64,000 nt of DNA from Pseudomonas sp. JQ170C. GTDB lineage: Bacteria > Pseudomonadota > Gammaproteobacteria > Pseudomonadales > Pseudomonadaceae. The DNA lies in assembly GCF_035581345.1 (NCBI RefSeq), contig NZ_CP141608.1:626001-690000 (forward strand), given 5' to 3'. Position numbers and translations under genes: made by a program. The notes below the pieces were generated by a model that had not been told where the DNA came from, searched no databases, and worked only from the letters and a program-made list of their open reading frames with translations. How positions within the stretch are numbered: the first letter of the stretch is position 1; every line of letters begins with the position of its first letter. Of this stretch, positions 52,578 through 61,473 are shown one piece after another.

Positions 52578-52612
52578 ACGCCCACCCCGAAAACGGGGTG
52601 GGCGTTTTGTTT
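52578..52612 (+). terminator. Strong rho-independent terminator
   Basis: ACGCCCACCCCG-AAAA-CGGGGTGGGCGT is a perfect 12-bp GC-rich stem with a 4-base loop followed by TTTGTTT on the plus strand. It would end the exporter transcript and face the oxidoreductase coming from the other side, whose stop codon begins right at its edge. Confidence 0.85.
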
Positions 52613-53625
52613 CAAAAGCCTTCAAGCACGATTTTTCCCTTGGCCGCACCGCTTTCCAGGAGGGCATGGGCGCGGCGCAGGTTGGCCGCGTTGATGGTGC
52701 CGAAGTGCTCGCCCAGGGTGGTCTTGAGGGTCCCGGCGTCGATCAGCTCGGCGACCCGATTGAGCAGCTTGTGCTGCTCGATCATGTCGGCGGTTTCAAA
52801 CAGCGAGCGGGTGTACATGAACTCCCAGTGCAGCGACAGGCTCTTGCGCTTGAGCAGGCCGACGTCCAATTGCTTGGGGTCGTCGATCAGGGCCAGCTTG
52901 CCCTGAGGGGCCAGCGCCTCGACCAGCTGCGCGAGGTGCTGGTCGGTCTGGGTCAGGCTGGCCACGTGGGTGACCTGATCGATGCCTTGCGCTTTGAGCG
53001 CCTCGGCCAGCGGCTGGCTGTGGTCGACGACCAGGTCAGCACCCAGTTGGCGGACCCAGTCCTGGGTCTGTGGACGGGAGGCCGTGCCGATGACGGTCAG
53101 GCCGGTCAGTTGGCTGGCCAGTTGAGTCAGGATCGAACCCACGCCACCGGCGGCGCCGACGATCAACAGGCGCTGGCCCAGGTCGTCTCGGCCTTCAGCA
53201 ACTTGCAGGCGTTCAAACAGCAACTCCCAGGCGGTGATTGCGGTCAGCGGCAGCGCGGCGGCTTCGGCAAAACCCAGGCTCTTGGGCATATGGCCGACGA
53301 TGCGCTCATCGACGACATGCAGTTCGCTGTTGCCCCCGGCACGGGCAATGGAACCGGCGTAGAACACCTTGTCACCTGGCTGGAACAGGGTGACATCACT
53401 GCCCACCGCCTTGACCACACCGGCCACATCCCAGCCCAGCACCTTGGCGGTACCCGCGTCCGGCTGCACGTTCTGGCGCACCTTGGTATCCACCGGGTTC
53501 ACCGAGATGGCGCGGACCTCTACCAACAGGTCCCGCGCACCTGGCTCGGGGGCAGGCAGCTCGATGTCTTGCAGGGCGGCCGGGTCGGTGATGGGCAGGG
53601 AGTGGTAGTAGGCAATGGCTTTCAT
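52612..53625 (-). CDS. Zinc-type alcohol dehydrogenase-like NADPH:quinone oxidoreductase
   Basis: 337 residues, MDR superfamily. The N-terminal GroES-like half (VRAISVNPVDTKVRQNV, GWDVAGVVKAVG) is followed by a Rossmann half (LLIVGAAGGVGSILTQLA). Catalytic zinc ligands are not evident, placing it with the zinc-independent quinone reductases (ZADH family). The natural substrate is unknown. A divergent LysR regulator across 115 bp is its likely controller. Confidence 0.9.
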   Translation of the reverse strand: MKAIAYYHSLPITDPAALQDIELPAPEPGARDLLVEVRAISVNPVDTKVRQNVQPDAGTAKVLGWDVAGVVKAVGSDVTLFQPGDKVFYAGSIARAGGNSELHVVDERIVGHMPKSLGFAEAAALPLTAITAWELLFERLQVAEGRDDLGQRLLIVGAAGGVGSILTQLASQLTGLTVIGTASRPQTQDWVRQLGADLVVDHSQPLAEALKAQGIDQVTHVASLTQTDQHLAQLVEALAPQGKLALIDDPKQLDVGLLKRKSLSLHWEFMYTRSLFETADMIEQHKLLNRVAELIDAGTLKTTLGEHFGTINAANLRRAHALLESGAAKGKIVLEGF

Positions 53626-53740
53626 GACTGTCGTCCTCAGGGGGAATGGATGGACGCCATGATTGGTGCTTTCACTCCTGGTTAAAAGCCGATAAAACCA
53701 CAGATACTTTCAATATTTTTTTGTTAATGGAGGGCCTGCG

Positions 53741-54655
53741 GTGCGACTCGATGACCTGCTGTTGTTTGTCCGTGCTGCGGAGCTGGGCAGTTTGTCGGCT
53801 GCGGCACGCTTGCTCGACCTCTCTCCTGCGGTGGCCAGTGCAGCGCTCAAGCGCCTGGAGGGGCAATTGGGCGCACGCCTGCTGGCGCGCTCCACCCGCA
53901 ACCTGCGCCTGACGGCCGAGGGTGAAGGCTTTCTGGGGCACGCACGTACCGCCCTGGCAAGCCTGGAGGAGGGGCAGCGCCTGCTTGCCCAGGGCCAGGA
54001 CCAGGTGAGCGGGGTGCTGCAGTTGTCTGCGCCGTCGGATTTCGGTCGCAATGTGCTGTTGCCCTGGCTCGACGAATTGCAGCGTGAGCACCCGAAGCTG
54101 TCGGTCCGCCTGCTGTTGGGGGATCGCAATGCCGACCTGTTTCGCCAGGCCGCCGATGTTGCCCTGCGCTATGGCGCGCCGGAGGACTCCAGCCTGGTGG
54201 CACTGCCGGTCTGCCCTGACAACCGCCGCGTTCTTTGCGCGTCACCGGCGTACCTGGCGCGTCATGGCGAACCAAGGGAGGTGGCGCACCTGGCGCAGCA
54301 CAATTGCCTGCTCTATCAACTGGGTTCCCGGGTGCATGACCATTGGTGCTTTGGTCAGGGCTCGAACGAAGTGGGCCTGACCGTTCGCGGCGACCGCTTT
54401 TGCGACGATGCAGACGTGGTTCGCCGTTGGGCCCTGGCCGGCCAGGGCATCGCTTACAAGTCGTGGCTGGATGTGGCGATGGATATCCAGGAGGGGCGGT
54501 TGAAACTTTTGCTGGGGCATTTGCCGGGTGAGCCGGCGCCCTTCAACCTGATGTGCACGCACCGGGCTCAGTTGGGTAAACCGGTTCAGTTACTGCTTGG
54601 CATGCTTCGGGTGCGCTGCCAGGCCCTGCTTGACCTGCGTGCGCGGGCACAGTGA
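53741..54655 (+). CDS. LysR-family transcriptional regulator
   Basis: 304 residues. The winged helix (MRLDDLLLFVRAAELGSLSAAARLLDLSPAVASAALKRLE) is followed by the substrate-binding domain (about 90-295). The start is GTG at 53741 with GGAGGG about 8 bases before. It is divergent from the quinone oxidoreductase, the usual LysR arrangement, and likely controls it in response to a quinone or electrophile; that is inference. Confidence 0.9.
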   Translation: MRLDDLLLFVRAAELGSLSAAARLLDLSPAVASAALKRLEGQLGARLLARSTRNLRLTAEGEGFLGHARTALASLEEGQRLLAQGQDQVSGVLQLSAPSDFGRNVLLPWLDELQREHPKLSVRLLLGDRNADLFRQAADVALRYGAPEDSSLVALPVCPDNRRVLCASPAYLARHGEPREVAHLAQHNCLLYQLGSRVHDHWCFGQGSNEVGLTVRGDRFCDDADVVRRWALAGQGIAYKSWLDVAMDIQEGRLKLLLGHLPGEPAPFNLMCTHRAQLGKPVQLLLGMLRVRCQALLDLRARAQ

Positions 54656-55112
54656 TTGAGGCTACGGAACTTGCTATTTAGTGTGTGGCTTGTAGTTAAG
54701 TTCGTTGTAGGTTTTATCGCTTGTTTTTTGATGTCGATTATTGAATGCGCGAAGAACAGATATAGCCCGCGCGGCTCGACACAGTTTTTTCAAATTAAAC
54801 ATTTTGTAGCCTCGAAGATCAGAGTGTCCGAGGTTTGCAAGAGCAGGCGTTGCCTGACGCATTCGGCGCCGCCTGGCTCGGCAATCGTGCACGTAAAGCG
54901 GCTTATAATCGCTGCACCAGTCATTTCCAGCGAGAGACACTTCCATGCCAAAGGTCGGTAAGTAACGCTTCTCACTCGAATACTGTCTGAGGCACGCAGC
55001 CGGGGTCTATCACTTCAACTTCCTGCTTTTCTGGCATTGGGTACCTCGCAGTAAGTGCTGCTGGCATGGTTATTCAATCGACATCCGTCGTGATCTCTCA
55101 GGGAGTTGAGAA
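54656..55112. other. AT-rich intergenic region with a promoter and a 6-codon mini-ORF
   Basis: This 457-bp gap is clearly poorer in G+C than its flanks, especially 54656-54830. No convincing gene is present; short open frames on both strands have unusual codon use. A TATAAT at 54904-54909 is a good -10. It is followed by ATGCCAAAGGTCGGTAAGTAA (54945-54965), encoding only MPKVGK, with GAGAGA ahead. This may be a leader peptide or the remnant of a lost gene upstream of the ArsR-family gene. Confidence 0.5.
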
Positions 55113-55829
55113 ATGAAACCTGTAACAAGTATCAGCCAGATCGCCAGCCTGCTCGCCGACCCTAAACGCAGCGCAATGCTCTGGGCCTTGATCGACGGCA
55201 TGGCGCGGCCGTCCGATGAACTGGCGAACCTGGCCGGACTGACCCCTTCTTCGGCGTGCGCTCACCTGGCCCGGCTGTCAGCCAGTGGCCTGCTCAAGCT
55301 GGAACCCCGGGGGCGCAAGCGTTACTTCAGGCTGGCCGGCCCGGAAGTCGGCGCTGCGGTGGAGGCCCTGGCCAGTGTTCAAGTCACTTCACGCGAGGCC
55401 AGCCTGGAGCAGGGCGTGGCCGGCATACCGCTGTCCATGCGCAGGGCACGGCTATGCGGCGATCACTTGGGGGGAGAGCTGGCGGCGGACCTGTATTTGC
55501 GGTTGTTCGAGGCCGGGTGGCTGGAGGGACTGGAACAGCAGATCGAAGTGACGCTGGAGGGACGGGCCCAGTTTGCCCGCTACGGCATCTTCATCGAGGC
55601 GCTGGCCCAGCATCAACGCCGAAGCTTCAGCAGTTGCCGTTGTTGTAGCGAATGGAACGATCACCGTCCGCACCTGGGTGGTGCGCTGGGCAGCAGCTTG
55701 TTGAAGCTGTTCATGCAATCGAGCTGGATTCGCGAGAGCGAGACTTCGCGCATGCTGCACATTACTGCGATCGGCTTGCACCAGATCAACCGGATCGCTG
55801 AACCGAGGGTGCTCAAGACCGCCGGCTGA
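55113..55829 (+). CDS. ArsR-family HTH regulator with C-terminal Cys cluster
   Basis: 238 residues, longer than classic ArsR. The N-terminal winged helix is clear (SQIASLLADPKRSAMLWALIDG, DELANLAGLTPSSACAHLARLSASGLL). The C-terminal half holds a cysteine cluster SCRCCSEWNDHRPHLGG (Cys175, Cys177, Cys178, then His residues), a possible metal- or thiol-sensing site unlike the usual alpha3 or alpha5 site. AGGGAG precedes the ATG. No adjacent resistance gene indicates the signal. Confidence 0.85.
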   Translation: MKPVTSISQIASLLADPKRSAMLWALIDGMARPSDELANLAGLTPSSACAHLARLSASGLLKLEPRGRKRYFRLAGPEVGAAVEALASVQVTSREASLEQGVAGIPLSMRRARLCGDHLGGELAADLYLRLFEAGWLEGLEQQIEVTLEGRAQFARYGIFIEALAQHQRRSFSSCRCCSEWNDHRPHLGGALGSSLLKLFMQSSWIRESETSRMLHITAIGLHQINRIAEPRVLKTAG

Positions 55830-55830
55830 A

Positions 55831-55909
55831 CCTGTAGGAGCGGGCTTGCCCCGCGCGATGCGATGTAACGGTTGGATCGCTATCGCGGGGCAAGCCCGCT
55901 CCTACAGGT
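55831..55909. repeat. REP pair (BIME-like inverted repeat)
   Basis: Perfect 26-base arms (55831-55856 and 55884-55909) surround a 27-base loop. The loop is the reverse complement, with a few changes, of the loop in the repeat at 2.1 kb. It fills the junction between the convergent ArsR-family and adenine deaminase genes. Confidence 0.95.
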
Positions 55910-55911
55910 GT

Positions 55912-56877
<966 letters not shown>

Positions 56878-57011
56878 TCATCAGGTGCGGTTGGCGCCAT
56901 TCTACAGGGTTGCCCGGTACTGGCGCACAAAGCTGACCAGACGGACCAGCACCGAAACCTTCTACAGTGACTACAGTCTCCTTGCCTCTAGCCAATGGAT
57001 GCGGCCTGCCG

Positions 57012-58091
57012 ATGCTTGCCCTGATCAACCAGGAAAAACCCCTGTTGCTGGCATTGTTGCTGGCGGTCGTGGCCTGGCCGTTGCAGGCGCAATTGCTCGG
57101 CCATGGGCACGCGCTGGCATTGCTGTCGGGCCTGGTGCTGGTGGCGGCGATCATCTGTGCGTCGATGCGGGTGGCCCAGCATGCCGAGCAACTGGCGGAA
57201 AAGGTCGGCGATCCCTACGGCACCATGATCCTGACCCTGTCTGCGGTGATGGTCGAGGTGCTGGTGCTGGCCATCATGATGAGCAACCAGCCGTCGCCGA
57301 CGCTGGTGCGTGACACCATCTATTCGGCGGTGATGCTCGATATTAACGGAATTCTCGGGCTGGCTGCCTTGATGGGCGGGCTCAAGCACGGTGAGCAACC
57401 CTATAACGATGATTCGGCGCGTACGTATAGCGTGATGATCATGACCGCCATGGGGGTGTCGATGGTGGTGCCTGAGTTCATTCCGCGCGCCGATTGGAAG
57501 CTGTATTCGGCCTTCACCATCGCCGCGATGTTGCTGCTGTATGCCTTGTTCCTGCGCATGCAGGTCGGTCCTCACAGCTACTTTTTCAGCTACAGCTATC
57601 CGCAGAAAAAACGCCGTAATCCCCTGCCGGTGCCGGTGAACAAGTTCCGCTCGATCTTCATCCTGGTGACCGGGGTGGTGGTGATCGGTGCGCTGGCCGA
57701 AACCATGTCGCATCCATTGGGCTACGGGCTCGAGGGCAGCGGTGCGCCACCGGTATTGATGGCGATTGTGGTGGCGGCGATTTCCGCCGCGCCGGAGATT
57801 CTCACCGCGTTGCGTGCAGCGTTGGCCAACCGCATGCAGTCGGTGGTCAATATCGCCCTGGGCGCGTCGCTGTCGACGGTGATATTGACCGTTCCGCTGA
57901 TGGAGGCGATGGCGCTGTACACCGGCCAGCCATTCCAGATGGCCATGACGCCGGTGCAGACGGTGATGATCTTCATCACCCTGATTGTCAGCGCCATCAA
58001 CCTCAACGATGGCGAAACCAACGCCATCGAGGGGATGACTCACTTCGTGCTGTTCGCCACTTTCATCATGCTGGCGGTGCTCGGCCTGTGA
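57012..58091 (+). CDS. chaA: ChaA-like Ca2+/cation:proton antiporter
   Basis: About 359 residues with eleven hydrophobic segments. The paired acidic repeats of the CaCA family are present (MVEVLVLAIMMSN and ISAAPEILTALRAALANRMQSVVNIALGASLSTVIL). Length and motifs match ChaA, which exchanges Na+, K+ or Ca2+ for protons. The start is uncertain: a GTG at 56967 would add 15 residues, and ATG at 57012 lacks a strong site. It is divergent from adenine deaminase. Confidence 0.86.
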   Translation: MLALINQEKPLLLALLLAVVAWPLQAQLLGHGHALALLSGLVLVAAIICASMRVAQHAEQLAEKVGDPYGTMILTLSAVMVEVLVLAIMMSNQPSPTLVRDTIYSAVMLDINGILGLAALMGGLKHGEQPYNDDSARTYSVMIMTAMGVSMVVPEFIPRADWKLYSAFTIAAMLLLYALFLRMQVGPHSYFFSYSYPQKKRRNPLPVPVNKFRSIFILVTGVVVIGALAETMSHPLGYGLEGSGAPPVLMAIVVAAISAAPEILTALRAALANRMQSVVNIALGASLSTVILTVPLMEAMALYTGQPFQMAMTPVQTVMIFITLIVSAINLNDGETNAIEGMTHFVLFATFIMLAVLGL

Positions 58092-58096
58092 GGGCG

Positions 58097-58783
58097 TTAC
58101 CAGATCAGCGTTTCACCCTTGTAGTTGATGAACGCCAGGCCGCCGTTGCCGGCCTGGGCCTTGACCTGTTCGAGCATGCCGCGGGTGCTGGTGGGCACAT
58201 CGATGTCGGCGCCGTCGCCGCCCATGTCGGTTTTCACCCAGCCCGGGTGCATGGCCAACACGGTGAGATTGGTCTCACCCAGTTGCACAACGAAGCTGTT
58301 GATCATGGAGTTGAGCGCCGCCTTGCTGGCCTTGTACAGGGCCATCTCCGGCGCATCGGGGATGGTGATGCTGCCCAGCACCGAACTCATGAAGGCGATC
58401 ACGCCGTCCGCTGGATTCACCTGCGAAGTAAAGCGCTGGGCAACACGAATCGGCGCCACGCTGTTGGTCATGAACAAGTCGCCGACATCGGCCAGCTGTG
58501 CGTTTTCCGGGTTTTGATCATCTGGGCCCTTGACCCCGGCGTTGACGAACAGCAGGTCGAACGTACGGCCTGCGAGTTGCTGTTGCAGGGCGTCGAGTTG
58601 TTCGGTGCTGTTCATTTCCAGCGTCTTGACCTCGACCCCGGGCACTGCCGCCAGCGCCGGCGCTTTTGCCGGATCACGAACCGTCGCAACGACATCCCAC
58701 CCGTCTTCGCGCAGGCGTTGCACCAGTCCAAGTCCGAGGCCGCGTGAGGCGCCGATGATCAGGGCGGTTTTGTTCGAGGGCAT
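58097..58783 (-). CDS. SDR-family oxidoreductase
   Basis: 228 residues. The cofactor loop is ALIIGASRGLGLGLV, followed by VNAGVKG and the catalytic YKASK. It belongs to the classical short-chain dehydrogenase fold (CsgA/C-factor-like branch). The substrate is unknown. AAAGGAG lies 6 bases before the ATG. It ends 5 bases from the convergent chaA stop. Confidence 0.88.
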   Translation of the reverse strand: MPSNKTALIIGASRGLGLGLVQRLREDGWDVVATVRDPAKAPALAAVPGVEVKTLEMNSTEQLDALQQQLAGRTFDLLFVNAGVKGPDDQNPENAQLADVGDLFMTNSVAPIRVAQRFTSQVNPADGVIAFMSSVLGSITIPDAPEMALYKASKAALNSMINSFVVQLGETNLTVLAMHPGWVKTDMGGDGADIDVPTSTRGMLEQVKAQAGNGGLAFINYKGETLIW

Positions 58784-59118
58784 GGGGAACTCCTTTCAGT
58801 GGGTGACTCATTGATCAAAGAATAACCAGTCTAGCCAAGCCGTGGCCGGATGGGGCGCTGGCACAGGGGTGCACGGCTTATCCACAGCTTGCTCCACAGT
58901 TATTGTGAGCAAGCGTTGGGTGTGGATATAAACACCGGAAGGTTACTTTCCAAGGGCTATAAATGGGGATAACTGACTGATTTTCAGGCGGTTCGAGCAC
59001 TGTCATCAAATCTTGATCAAAATATGATCGTTTGCCTGAAAGCCACGGATTTAAAGGCGTTCAAGCGAATGCCCAGAGCTTATCCACAGCCGGGCCCACA
59101 GTAGATGTGGGCAATTGA
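58784..59118. other. Non-coding gap with a DnaA-box cluster
   Basis: 335 bp without a credible gene between the SDR start and the YigZ stop. Perfect DnaA boxes TTATCCACA lie at 58878-58886 and 59080-59088. One-mismatch boxes on the other strand are TGTGGATAT (58921-58929) and TGGGGATAA (58964-58972). Between them is an AT-rich stretch with several GATC sites (TCTTGATCAAAATATGATCG near 59010-59030) and an imperfect hairpin GCTTGCTCCACA / TGTGAGCAAGC (58887-58914). It looks like a DnaA-binding locus. It is not the chromosomal origin, since no dnaA or rpmH is near. Confidence 0.6.
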
Positions 59119-59703
59119 TCAGCGCCGCTCCAGCAAAATGCGACCCCGGCTCAAGTCGGCCAGCTGCCGTTGCAGCGGTTCGATGTGTTCTTCGCCCAGG
59201 GCGAGGAGCAAGTCGACGCCATTGGCGGTGAAATCCTCCTCCAGTACCAGGCCGTCGGCGTCGGCGACTCGCAGTTTGAGCAAGGCCAGCTCGCTGAAGC
59301 TGCAACTGCAACTGACCTCGGTACGGCTGACCAGCAGGCGCTTCTCGGCCTGCTGCAGGCACTTGTTGGCACCGCCCCCATAGGCGCGGGCCAGCCCACC
59401 GGTACCCAGTTGAATACCGCCGTACCAGCGAATCACCAACACCACGACCTGATCGCAATCCTGGGCCTCGATAGCGGCCAGGATCGGCCGTCCGGCGGTG
59501 CCGCCAGGCTCGCCATCGTCACTGCTGCGGTATTGCGCGCCAATCTTCCAGGCCCAGCAGTTGTGGGTGGCCGCCAGGTCGCTGTGCCGTTCAATGAAGT
59601 CCATGGCTTCGGCGGGGCTGTTGATCGGTGCCGCCAGGGTGATGAAGCGGCTCTTGCGAATCTCTTCGCGAAACTCGCAGGTGTCGAGCAGGGTAAAAGG
59701 CAT
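59119..59703 (-). CDS. yigZ: YigZ/IMPACT family protein
   Basis: 194 residues. The N-terminal UPF0029 domain (KSRFITLAAPINSPAEAMDFIERHS, NCWAWKIG, SSDDGEPGGTAGRPIL, VVLVIRWYGGIQLGTGGL) is characteristic, followed by a small DUF1949 domain. The role is unclear; eukaryotic IMPACT regulates GCN2. It is nine bases upstream-adjacent to the TetR regulator on the same strand, so likely co-transcribed with it. Confidence 0.9.
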   Translation of the reverse strand: MPFTLLDTCEFREEIRKSRFITLAAPINSPAEAMDFIERHSDLAATHNCWAWKIGAQYRSSDDGEPGGTAGRPILAAIEAQDCDQVVVLVIRWYGGIQLGTGGLARAYGGGANKCLQQAEKRLLVSRTEVSCSCSFSELALLKLRVADADGLVLEEDFTANGVDLLLALGEEHIEPLQRQLADLSRGRILLERR

Positions 59704-59712
59704 AAACCGGAT

Positions 59713-60375
59713 TCAGTCAGGAAGTTTCAGGCCACAGCCTTTGAGAATGATGTGGATAAGATTGTTGCTGGCATCTTCCATGTCCTGCTTGGTCAGGCGG
59801 CTGCGGCCGGTGACCTGGCAGATCTGGGTGGCGAAGTCGGCGTAGTGCTGGGTGCTGCCCCAGAGCAGGAAGATCAGGTGCACAGGGTCGACCGGGTCCA
59901 TCTTGCCAGCGTCGATCCAGGCCTGGAAAACCGCGGCGCGGCCCTTGAACCAGTCGCGATAGTCCTGGCTGAAGTAGTCGCTCAGGCACTGGCCACCGCT
60001 GATGACCTCCATGGCGAAGATCCGCGAGGCCTGGGGATTGCGCCGGGAGAATTCCATCTTGGTGCGGATGTAGCTGCTCAAGGCCAGGGCCGGGTCGTCC
60101 TCGACGCTCAAGGCGTTGAACGTGCTGTCCCATAGCTCGATGATGTTGCTCAGTACCGCCACATACAAGCCAAGCTTGTTGGTGAAGTAGTAGTGCAGGT
60201 TGGCTTTGGGCAGGCCGGCCTTGAGGGCGATGGTGTTCATGCTGGTGCCCTTGAAGCCGTGCCGGGCGAATTCGTCCTCGGCAGCCTGGATGATGGCTTG
60301 TTCGTTCTTCTGACGAATGCGGCCGGCGGGCTTGCCCGGGGCGTTGAGGCGATGCGCAGGGACTTCGAGGGACAT
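59713..60375 (-). CDS. TetR-family regulator, RutR-like
   Basis: 220 residues. The N-terminal helix-turn-helix (AIIQAAEDEFARHGFKGTSMNTIALKAGLPKANLHYYF) and the C-terminal ligand domain with HLIFLLWGSTQHYADFATQI resemble RutR, the pyrimidine-catabolism regulator. In Pseudomonas such genes accompany pyrimidine or beta-alanine catabolism, consistent with the bauA and iolA genes to the right. The ATG at 60375 is preferred to one seven codons earlier. Confidence 0.88.
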   Translation of the reverse strand: MSLEVPAHRLNAPGKPAGRIRQKNEQAIIQAAEDEFARHGFKGTSMNTIALKAGLPKANLHYYFTNKLGLYVAVLSNIIELWDSTFNALSVEDDPALALSSYIRTKMEFSRRNPQASRIFAMEVISGGQCLSDYFSQDYRDWFKGRAAVFQAWIDAGKMDPVDPVHLIFLLWGSTQHYADFATQICQVTGRSRLTKQDMEDASNNLIHIILKGCGLKLPD

Positions 60376-60437
60376 GGACGATTCCAGACAAGGCAATGGG
60401 TATCACTTGTGACTGGCTAACCTACCAGCATTAATGC

Positions 60438-61355
60438 TCAGCGAGTAGCCGCCAGGGCCTCGAGAAAACTCTCCAGCACCAGATGCGGGCGCCGGCCCTT
60501 GCGGGTTACCCAGCACAGGCTCAAGTCATAAAAGCGCTGCGCAGGCTTAAGGGCGCGCAATCTGCCCTGTTGCACCCAGAAACTGGCGTAGTGATCGGGC
60601 AGGTAACCGATGTAGCGCCCGGTCAGGATCAAAAAGGCCATGCCCTCGCGGTCCGAGGCGCTGGCGGTGCAGTTCAGGGGTTGATAGTGCGCCTGGACAT
60701 CGGCTGGCAAGCGGAAGGTAGGGGCGATGGCGTCCTGGGTGTTGAGGCGTTCGTCGTTCAGCTGCCGGTCGTCGGCATAGAACAAGGGGTGGCCGACAGC
60801 GCAATAAAGCAGCGAGCGTTCGCTGTACAGCGGTTGGTATTCCAGCCCCGACAGCGGGCTGGTCTGTGGTACCACGCCAACGTGCAGGCTGCCGTCGAGC
60901 ACGCCTTGCTCGACCTGGCTGGGGGCGATCATGCGGATCTGGATGCGCACATCCGGGCCACGGTCCTTGAGCTGGGCCAGGGCGTGGGTGATGCGCATGT
61001 GCGGGAGGGTCACCAGGTTGTCGGTCAGGCCGATGTTCAACTCGCCTCGCAGATGCTGGTGCAGGCCGTTGACCTCGGTGCGAAAGCTCTCGATGGCGCT
61101 CAGCAGCTGCAAGGCCGAGTGGTACACCTCGCGGCCTTCCTCGGTGAGCGAGAACCCGGCGCGCCCCCGTTGGCACAGGCGCAAGCCCAGGCGTTGCTCC
61201 AGGTCGCTCATCTGCTGGCTGATGGCCGAACGGCCGATACCCAGGACGTTTTCCGCCGCCGAGAAGCCGCCACACTCCACCACGCTGCGGTAAATCTTCA
61301 ACAGGCGGATGTCAAAGTCGCTGACTTGGGCCAGGGGATCGGGACGACGGCTCAT
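60438..61355 (-). CDS. LysR-family regulator of beta-alanine catabolism (BauR-like)
   Basis: 305 residues. The helix-turn-helix (LLKIYRSVVECGGFSAAENVLGIGRSAISQQMSDLE) precedes a typical LysR sensor domain. It is divergent from bauA over 118 bp, the same layout as bauR and bauA in P. aeruginosa, where BauR activates the beta-alanine operon. A candidate operator is described separately. The symbol is withheld because orthology is inferred from position. Confidence 0.85.
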   Translation of the reverse strand: MSRRPDPLAQVSDFDIRLLKIYRSVVECGGFSAAENVLGIGRSAISQQMSDLEQRLGLRLCQRGRAGFSLTEEGREVYHSALQLLSAIESFRTEVNGLHQHLRGELNIGLTDNLVTLPHMRITHALAQLKDRGPDVRIQIRMIAPSQVEQGVLDGSLHVGVVPQTSPLSGLEYQPLYSERSLLYCAVGHPLFYADDRQLNDERLNTQDAIAPTFRLPADVQAHYQPLNCTASASDREGMAFLILTGRYIGYLPDHYASFWVQQGRLRALKPAQRFYDLSLCWVTRKGRRPHLVLESFLEALAATR

Positions 61356-61372
61356 AGTTTAGTGATCGCCTA

Positions 61373-61403
61373 TCTGAAGATTAGAAAAGTTGAGTTTTTC
61401 AGA
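61373..61403. promoter_or_regulatory. Candidate LysR operator between regulator and bauA
   Basis: TCTGAA-N19-TTCAGA forms an inverted repeat whose interior contains GAAAA and TTTTTC half-sites. It lies in the 118-bp divergent gap, about 70 bases before the bauA ATG, where a LysR activator would bind. Confidence 0.5.
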
Positions 61404-61473
61404 CTTTATCGCCGTGACAACGTAAGCACAACAACAACGGTTGCTGCTCATTTGCCACGCGAGGACTTGTCCG

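Noticed and set aside
54674..54946. A 90-codon minus-strand gene in the AT-rich gap
   Set aside because: No ribosome site, odd composition (Arg-rich centre, Lys/Asn-rich end) and no recognisable domain; the opposite strand frame is equally weak.
58784..59118. Chromosomal replication origin
   Set aside because: DnaA boxes are present, but no dnaA, dnaN, rpmH or similar genes are near, and the gap is short. I keep it only as a DnaA-box cluster.
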